From: Pseudocercospora fijiensis CIRAD86 | Lineage: Eukaryota; Ascomycota; Dothideomycetes; Mycosphaerellales; Mycosphaerellaceae | Assembly: GCF_000340215.1 (NCBI RefSeq) | Contig: NW_006921536.1 | Coordinates: 996,446-1,060,445, forward strand | DNA length: 64,000 nucleotides | Reading direction: 5' to 3' | In this document: positions 57,181 through 64,000 of the stretch, one piece after another | How positions within the stretch are numbered: the first letter of the stretch is position 1 | How the letters are laid out: each line of letters opens with the position of its first letter | Translations under genes and position numbers: made by a program | Notes under the pieces: generated by a model | Told to the model about the DNA's origin: nothing | The model's database searches: none | What the model saw: only the letters and a program-made list of their open reading frames with translations

Positions 57181-58975
57181 GTGCTTCTAATTGTGTACTA
57201 TAGTGGCCAGTACGCTGACACCCAAACCTTCCTCGTCGGTGCGGAAGCGACACCATTACTGCTGCACTATCTAGTGTTGCAGAGACGCTGGCCCAAGTTT
57301 CTCCAAACAAATGGCTTTCGATACTCGGCTGATGGCCGCCGATCGTACGATCTGACCAAGCAGGATCACAAGACCTTCGAAGTGCTAGCGACTTGGATTT
57401 ACACCGGACGGATACCAGCATCACCAAATGCCGAAGCAGACATTGCTAGCCAGCGTTTGGTGAAGGGAGTCAGGCTGAGCTCGGAGAATCCATGGCATGA
57501 TAAAGAGAATATATACCCGAATTGGAGGGACGAAGACTTGGTAGACCTGTGGTTGCTTGCATGCGAGCTTGACATTCCTGAGCTCGCGGATGCAGCGATT
57601 TCAAGTCTCTTCGAGCAGAACGTGTGGTTCCAGCATACCACCTCCCTCGAAGCTGTCAATAAAGCTTTCGCGAACGTGCAGAACGTGACCAAGCCGACGT
57701 TGCTGCAGAAGTATCTTATCGACGAAGCAGTCTACTATCTTGGCGATAAGCATGTTCCACGGAAGACGGACCAGTACCCTTCTTCCTACATATCTCGTGT
57801 GTTCGAGAAGATTATGCGCATGAAGCAAAATCCGTATCACGACAGGCCTGATGATAGCGATGGTGACAGGGAATCCGATGCCAATGACAGCATTGAACTC
57901 TGTAACTACCACTTTCACTGGACGGAGGGCGAGGACGAGGCTGCAATGCTCATGGTGAGGCAATGTAATGTGTCAAGGTCCGGCTCACAGGGCGAGGAAG
58001 GCGTTCCCGAGCTGCCTCCTATCCACGACAGGTAGGTCACCACGCTTGCTATGGTGACTTCGTCTAATCCTGTGTAGTGACCGCTTGCAAGATGCCATGA
58101 CCATTTTCGTCGGTCCTGATGCGGTACCTTTTATGTTGCATAAAGACCTCATATTTGAGATTGAATTTGCAGGAGGCTTCCGCGCACCAGCGGCGACAGA
58201 ACTCGAAATGCCGAAAGAACACCCTGCGATCTTTTGCATGTTCGTCGAGTGGTTGTACAGAGGCAAACTACGTCCTGTTCCTGCAGCGGCTCGACGAGCT
58301 ATCACCAAGATGAAAGACGCAGACGACAAGTCCACCGAGGACGACTCTGATAGCATTATCTGGACTTCACCATCTCATATCACCGAAATACGTAGGCCTG
58401 AAAGTGACGCAGAGAAAAAGGGCCGACAAGATCTGCACTCGATGTTTGCTGTCCAGTGGGATCTCATTGAGCTCTACCTTTTCGCCAACCGTCGGAGCAT
58501 TCCAGCCCTCAAAAATGCGATCATTGATCGCCTAGTGCAACTTCGCAACGACAACTGGCGCCCCATCACCGGATATCCCCACCTAATGAGAAGAATCCGC
58601 GCCAGCCTTCCCCGGAATTCGAAGCTCTGCTTGTATCTGGTTCAAGAAGCAGCGCACTTTTGGGATTCTGGCCTATTTCTAAAACATCGAGTTGACCTCC
58701 ACATTTTCCCGAAATTACTGCTAGAGGAGATCACCAGAGCTATCTACGAATCTCGCCTGGGGACTGAAGATCATGGTCCTTCATGGGCTGCCGATGTTTG
58801 TTATTTCCACGAACATGATAGACCTGCACAGCGGCATCAATGTGTGCGTGACCATAGTACATGGCAGGCTGAATTGAAGCGCCGAGGTGAATACGAGAAG
58901 CCGGATCATGAGGTGCCGGATATGAGCTGGCTGATGAAGATCATTGAGATTCGTGGAAGTCAACGATGTGCCTGA
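57181..58975 (+). CDS. Tandem BTB/POZ-domain protein
   Basis: Two reading blocks join through a 45 nt intron (58032-58076, GTAGGT...TGTAG) into one protein. The first block (57204-58031) has GQYADTQTFLVGAEATPLLLHYLVL, FEVLATWIYTGRIP and the LVDLWLLACELDIPELAD helix. The second (58078-58975) has MTIFVGPDAVPFMLHKDLI, FCMFVEWLYRGKL and WDLIELYLFANRRSIPALKN. Both match the fungal BTB pattern, so the protein carries two. The 5' end is unresolved: the open frame begins without an ATG, and a splice acceptor at 57199-57203 suggests a missing first exon. BTB proteins often form ubiquitin-ligase adaptors; the role here is unknown. Confidence 0.72.
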
Positions 58976-59367
58976 GATGTTCGATTCTACGTAATGCGAA
59001 GGGCGCGTGGTAGTTTCTACTCAAATGCCTCAGTCCGCACTCTCGACTTCTGACATCAGCTCCAAGTATCAAGACAAATGCAAAACATTTGCCTACGCTT
59101 CAAGTCTCGAAGCCTACTACATCTTTCGAGCCTGTTCTCGGATCGCTCGTATTCATACACATACCTTCACCGAAGACTTCGAATCTTTGCCGTCACCACC
59201 GTGAGTCGCTGATGCATGGTAAGCCTAATGAATCTCGCCATCAATTCTAAATACCAACGCCGTTTTCTACGCTATGAGTCCAAAATTTCAAGTTCCAAGA
59301 AGTGATTCATCCCACCCTCCTACCTACAATTCCGAAGTTAGTCAGTACTCATCCTCGCCTCCCTTCT
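58976..59367. other. Intergenic; start of the intact duplicated segment
   Basis: About 390 bp. From 59080 the sequence matches the RIP-mutated segment at 55670. No other feature seen. Confidence 0.5.
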
Positions 59368-59860
59368 TCAAAACCTCAACTCACCACCAGGCCAAACCCA
59401 CCCCATCCTCCCCAATCCCCAACACGCTAACACTCCCGCCACCAGACACCCTACAATCTCAACCCCCGCAACCGCTCCCCAACCCACGAAAGCTATCAAC
59501 CAAACCACACACCCGGCATAATCATGCGAACTTGAATGTCGGTGGAAAATTCTGCTGAGGTGGCTGAAGAGTGGGATGAAGAGGGCCAGGTAGATTGAGT
59601 GGACTAAAACTGAGGTGAGGAATTGGAGAGTTGAGGTTGTTGGGGCGGTGCTGGGATCGGTTCGTGGTTCTCGGATGAAGGAGAGGGCGGATTGCAGTTG
59701 GGTGAGGGGGTTTTGGAGGGACATTTCTTTTTTTTTCTTCGTTTGGAGGGCTGGTGGTGCGGGACTCGATCAATTGGAGATGTTTTTAGTTGACTTGTAT
59801 CGGAGGAGAGGTTGGTTGTGTAATAAGGTAGGTCTTGTCCTTAATCGTGAAAATTACCCT
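59080..59860. repeat. Unmutated copy of the duplicated segment
   Basis: Partner of 55670-56450 in direct orientation, with normal composition and an open frame. The pair brackets the BTB gene. Confidence 0.82.
59368..59724 (-). CDS. Small putative membrane protein
   Basis: 118 aa frame with a polar first 35 residues and then two or three hydrophobic segments (TSVLVHSIYLALFIPLFSHL, CVVWLIAFVGWGAVAGVEIV, VAGVLACWGLG). No family recognised. The RIP-mutated partner copy has lost its start codon and gained stops. It may be a real gene or part of a repeat. Confidence 0.45.
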   Translation of the reverse strand: MSLQNPLTQLQSALSFIREPRTDPSTAPTTSTLQFLTSVLVHSIYLALFIPLFSHLSRIFHRHSSSHDYAGCVVWLIAFVGWGAVAGVEIVGCLVAGVLACWGLGRMGWVWPGGELRF

Positions 59861-59879
59861 AACAGAGAGACCTTTACTT

Positions 59880-62030
59880 GTTGTAGTTCAGTCAGGTGAT
59901 ATGCTAGTTAGCTGATACGATTAGCTGACCTGTGCTAAGAGGAAGGTCGTATAATAGGTATATTAACTGCAGTTTCTATAGCAGGCTCCTAATTCTTCTT
60001 TATATAGTTATATAGTTGTTAATCCGATAATTAGTTATATCTATAGTACGATTTACAACAGGTTATAAGCCCGGCGTATACGCTCACCTATCTAGTTTAA
60101 CTATAAAGAACTGTTTCTAGAGTCTACTAAACAGAGCTAGCTATCTAGACCTATTAGGTACCTAGTTAAGAGCTCTAGTTCGGACTAAAACCTAGCAAGT
60201 GTCCCTTATAAGCCCTGCCTAGCACTATACTAAAAGGCAGCTAGGAACGATAGATACTAATTAGACAAAGATAGTAAAGGAGAATTAGGTTCTTAGGAAG
60301 GGGATTAGCTTCTAGGACTAGAAGCTTGTGTTCTAGGCGGCCCTTCTAGAAAAGGACCTAGTTAGTATAGTATTCTATAGACTTAACTAGGCTAATAAAA
60401 TAAAACTATCTTTAAAAAGCATGTTTATAGGGGACTTAGCCGATTAGTAGTATAGAGATATGTTTAGGGACTAGAAAAAGAAAGATATCTAAGCCCTAGG
60501 CATACTTATTACTAGACTCGACCCTGCCCTTAGACTAGACTTTAGTAATATACCTAAGTTAGCTAAGGATATATACGACTACATTAAGGCTCTATATAAG
60601 CCTATTATAACCGTAGACATATTTGATACTATTAAACTTATTAGGCATATTAGGATGCCTCTTACTAACCTAAACACCTAGCAGTACTGCGAATCTTTTT
60701 AGCAATAGTTCAATAGATTCTAAATATTAATAGAACAATTTGCTAATTTAGTTATAATAATAGAAGTGCCTATAAAGTTATTAGACATTAAAATGCCTAA
60801 TATACTTGTTAGGATGCTGTTTATTTAGGGCCTTTCTAGTTACGAATAGCTTAGATCCTAGAAGCATAACAACAAGCCTAAAGCTAAGGACTCCTCCCTT
60901 AAAGCAATAATAACGTCCCTAAGGAGAGAAAAGCCTCTTAGACAGTTATCTAGCGGCTTAAAGCTTGTTAGAGGGGCTATTAGCAATGATAACGACTAGT
61001 ACACTTAGTATAAGCATAAACATACTAACGCTAAGTGCTATAGGCAACACCCTAATATAGTACTACCTAGTTAGGGAAAGAAAGACAAGAGTAAAGACAA
61101 AGACAAAGATAAAGGCAAGAAGGGTAAAGGTAAAGGAAAGGGCAAATCTAGTAGTACTATTAATAATAACAAAGATAAATTAGACTCCTCCTCTAACTCG
61201 GAAGACGAGGGAGACTATTAGCTAGACGGCCTTAGTAGGGGCCTAATTAGGGGAGCTATTACAAAGCCGGGACTAGCTATAGCAAGCTCTAAGAACCTAA
61301 CAGCTAACATAAAAGTTTAGGATATAGGTATATTATAGCACATTATAGGAAATAAGAGCTAGTTTAGCGATCTTAAATACCTAACTAAGCCTGTTTAGTT
61401 CTTCTAAGTAGTAGGAAAATTAAGTGTATTACGATTAGGAACTGTTAATATCTTCCTAATCTATAAAGGAAAGGAAACCCTAATTGCTCTAATAGATGTC
61501 CTCTACTCCCCGAACTTAGATTGTAACCTAATCTTAGTAGAGCGTCTTTAGAAGAAATGTAGCGTTTACTTAGATAGACCTTTAGGCACTCTAATACTTA
61601 AAGGCAAGCTAATTAGAAGAATTAAGGAAGTATAAGGAGTACTTGCCCTTAAAGATGCTAGAGTTAAAATGCTAGGCTTAGCTTTAAAATCAAACTTAGA
61701 ATCGAGTTAGAAAGGGCAGCTATTAGCCCTAGCTATCGCTAGACTATAAGCAGACATATCAAGATAGCATTAGAGACTTAGCTATATTAGCAACAAGATC
61801 CTAACAGCTGCTAAGGAAGCTATTCTAGGCCTAGAAGAAGTTAATATATCTAAACTCGAGCACTATAAGACCTATAAGCTCTCGAGAGCTTAAAGAGTTA
61901 TATTAAGAGAATATAGAACTAGACTAGAGAAAGCCCTTAACGAAGTCTATATTAACCTTGTTAGCGTACAACCATTTAATCTGTTTAGAAACAGGTACAT
62001 TATAATCCTAACTAATGCTAAAACTAGACC
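59880..62030 (+). mobile_element. Ty1/copia retrotransposon relic, RIP-mutated
   Basis: Stop-filled but readable on the plus strand. A gag-like stretch (LDFSNIPKLAKDIYDYIKAL near 60530), a zinc-knuckle remnant (KHKHTNAKCYRQHPN near 61010) preceding a Lys/Gly-rich tail, an ALIDVLYSPNLDCNLILVERL stretch near 61480 (copia pattern DVLYVPxLxxNLLSV) and an integrase start near 61980 (RNRYIIILTNAKTR). Homology stops near 62032, where other repeat sequence begins. LTRs not located. Confidence 0.65.
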
Positions 62031-62032
62031 CC

Positions 62033-64000
62033 GTAGTAGTTCGGGTTAGTTTGGTTTAGTTTGCTAAGCCGAAACTCTAGTTTGGTTTAGGTTGGTTTGC
62101 TAAGCAACTATATAAGTAGCTAGTTCGAACTATATAATTTATCGGTTTTTAAGAGGTGTACGAATGTATACGTAGCTTTAAGCAAGCCCTTTATAAGACT
62201 TAGCAGTATAGCCGGCAGCGTAGCCGGCATTTTTAGTCCTTAGTACTTATAGAATTTTCGAATCCTACCTAGGCTACGCAGTTGTATAAAGGTACTTATA
62301 TAACCTCAAATCCATAGACAATTAGCTAAGGGCACTAACTAATCAAAAGCATATATATACATATATAAGGCATTATAGTTTAGTTCGGAAACTGTACTCC
62401 TTAGGTATAAATTTTATCCTTTCGTTTACGGTTCAATTCCCTAACTGCTTAGCAGAATGTCTTTATCTAGATCTAGGCAGAACTTATCGATTTCCGTCGA
62501 AGCTCTCCTTAAGAAGTTCTAGCACTTTCCTACTAAACTATACTCTAATATTAAGTACTAGGATAGCTCCTCCCTCGACATCGGCACTATATACGAAACA
62601 GCTATAAGGCAGCTCTATAGGGCGTTCTACTAGTTACTCGCTACACTACGGCCGAATGCTAGTTCGTTCCTTAGAACTCTAGGTTATTTAGTAGATATTA
62701 AGGATAGGGCAGGCAGTAACTTCGTATTATATAAGGAAGTAGAGGCTACTATAGAGGAGTCCTTTAACCTATAGAAGATAGTAAAAGATATAGAAGCAGC
62801 TATAGGTCTAGGTATCTAGTTGAATTTCTAGTAGGTAGAGTATAAGGATATTTAGTAGGAGTATTAGGTAAAGTTGCGAAAGCAGGTATACAATACAGTC
62901 TAGAGAATAGGGACAACACCTATAACTACAAGTATTAGGTTCTTTAATCTTCCTCCTTTTTTCCTTATTTTCTTTTTATAAAAATCTAAACTAATACAAA
63001 TTAACTAGAATGTCTATCTTCTTTTAGTTCTTTGTAAGACCTAGCAGCGTAGCCGGTAGCGTAGCCGGCAGCGTAGTCGGCCTTTTTACTCCTAAGTACT
63101 AACGGGTTTTTCGAAGACTTCTATTCTATACGGCTAATAAAGCATACTATACTATACAGGTATACTTAGAGAGTATTTAGAGCGCGGTACACAGCGCCGC
63201 ACAATAGCGGCCCATTTCGTATACAGAAAAGCTTGTAGACGATACTACGAACATCCTTCCTACTAGTATATCTATCCTATCTAGTACTATCTCGAATATA
63301 GATATTCTAGCCTTTTAGAATCTAATCGAGTGCTTTAAAATCCTTGTCTATAATCGTTATACGCTTCGCGTAGATAGCTATAAGGTTAACCGCTAAAATA
63401 GTATTAGTATAGTCCGAAAAGAGGTAGGAGAGAAATATATATTCGAAGATACGAACAAGGTAGGCTTCTATAGCCTCTTAAAGGGCGCCGCCTATCGCGG
63501 AGGCTTAGAAGCGAAGGTTGTTAGGGCTAAAGAGGCTATACGTAATTAGTATGTAATTAGGCCGAGTAAAGCTAGGGTCTCGGTGCCTTAGGCAGGGCTT
63601 AGCGCTTAGCGTTAGGCTAACTTACCTACCTTCCTCCCTCTCCTTCTAGCTCCTTATCGAATACTACTCGTACCTACTACTACCCTATCTACCTACTAAT
63701 ATAACCCCTATTATATAGTATTCGATCTACCCTTTAAGGGCAGTAGCTAGATAGTTCTTATTTTAAGCTTTTAGCGGTATAGCTACGAACAAGACTAATC
63801 TAACTATATTGCGCCCGAAGAACGGGACCTATACGTACTACTCTATCGAAACAACCGTACTAATTATTAAGCAAGGCCTTCTATACGGCCTATTATACTA
63901 AATTAATCACACTAAGCCGATATCTACTAATTCCGCTATATCCGTATCTTAGGGGCCTATAATACATTATTAGTATTACCCCCTATTACAATAGCCGGCT
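62033..64000. other. RIP-mutated repeat sequence, unclassified
   Basis: TpA/TAG-rich to the window end. A diverged direct repeat (AGCGTAGCCGGCAGCGTAG core, then TTTTTAxTCCTxAGTACT) occurs at about 62196-62262 and 63030-63112. Readable stretches after the ATG at 62458 (SRSRQNLSISVEALLKKF) have no recognised family. No intact gene. Confidence 0.5.

Overview
The window is from a filamentous ascomycete (Pezizomycotina). The evidence is short 48-130 nt introns with GTATGT/GTGAGT donors and CTGAC/CTAAC branch sites, two Zn2Cys6 regulators, UstYa-family genes, and long tracts of LTR retrotransposon riddled with C-to-T/G-to-A changes (TGG turned to TAG, CpA to TpA), the signature of repeat-induced point mutation (RIP). 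A Dothideomycete is my best guess, by inference only. All gene models were built by eye from reading frames and splice signals.

Layout. 1-1346: 5' part of an Nhx-type Na+/H+ exchanger (minus strand, runs off the left edge). About 1.7-18.9 kb: a RIP-degraded repeat island with two Ty3/gypsy elements, each with recognisable LTRs and a 5 bp target duplication, inserted in an older repeat that carries a DDE transposase relic. 19.3-35.3 kb: ordinary genes. These are a sucrose-type transporter, a coiled-coil protein, a homoserine kinase fused to an AIR synthase, a second coiled-coil protein, a MOSC protein, a Zn2Cys6 factor, a secreted cupin and a secreted alpha/beta hydrolase. 35.7-55.6 kb: a ribosomal peptide (RiPP) biosynthetic cluster. 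57-59 kb: a two-BTB-domain gene between two copies of one duplicated segment, only one of which is RIP-mutated. 59.9-64 kb: a second RIP island with a Ty1/copia relic.

The cluster is the main discovery. A small minus-strand gene at 35761-36091 encodes a secreted precursor with Kex2 (KR) sites and three copies of a hexapeptide core, YIIPID. As I recall the literature, this differs at one position (Val to Ile) from YVIPID, the core of the mycotoxin phomopsin. Around it lie the expected dikaritin genes: a UstQ/PhomQ-like tyrosinase with all six copper-ligand histidines, four UstYa-like (DUF3328) proteins each with two HxxHC motifs, an S41-type protease, a PhomM-like SAM methyltransferase, a Zn2Cys6 regulator and an ABC-C exporter. 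I expect the precursor to be secreted and Kex2-cut, its Tyr to be oxidised and cross-linked by tyrosinase/UstYa proteins, the peptide to be trimmed by proteases, possibly N-methylated, and exported. Candidate GGCGCC palindromes lie upstream of most of these genes, and a small TA-flanked MITE sits in the shared promoter of regulator and exporter.

Limits: no homology search was possible. Starts of the S41, tyrosinase and BTB genes are uncertain. Retroelement coordinates rest on LTR matching; internal domains were read through RIP stops.
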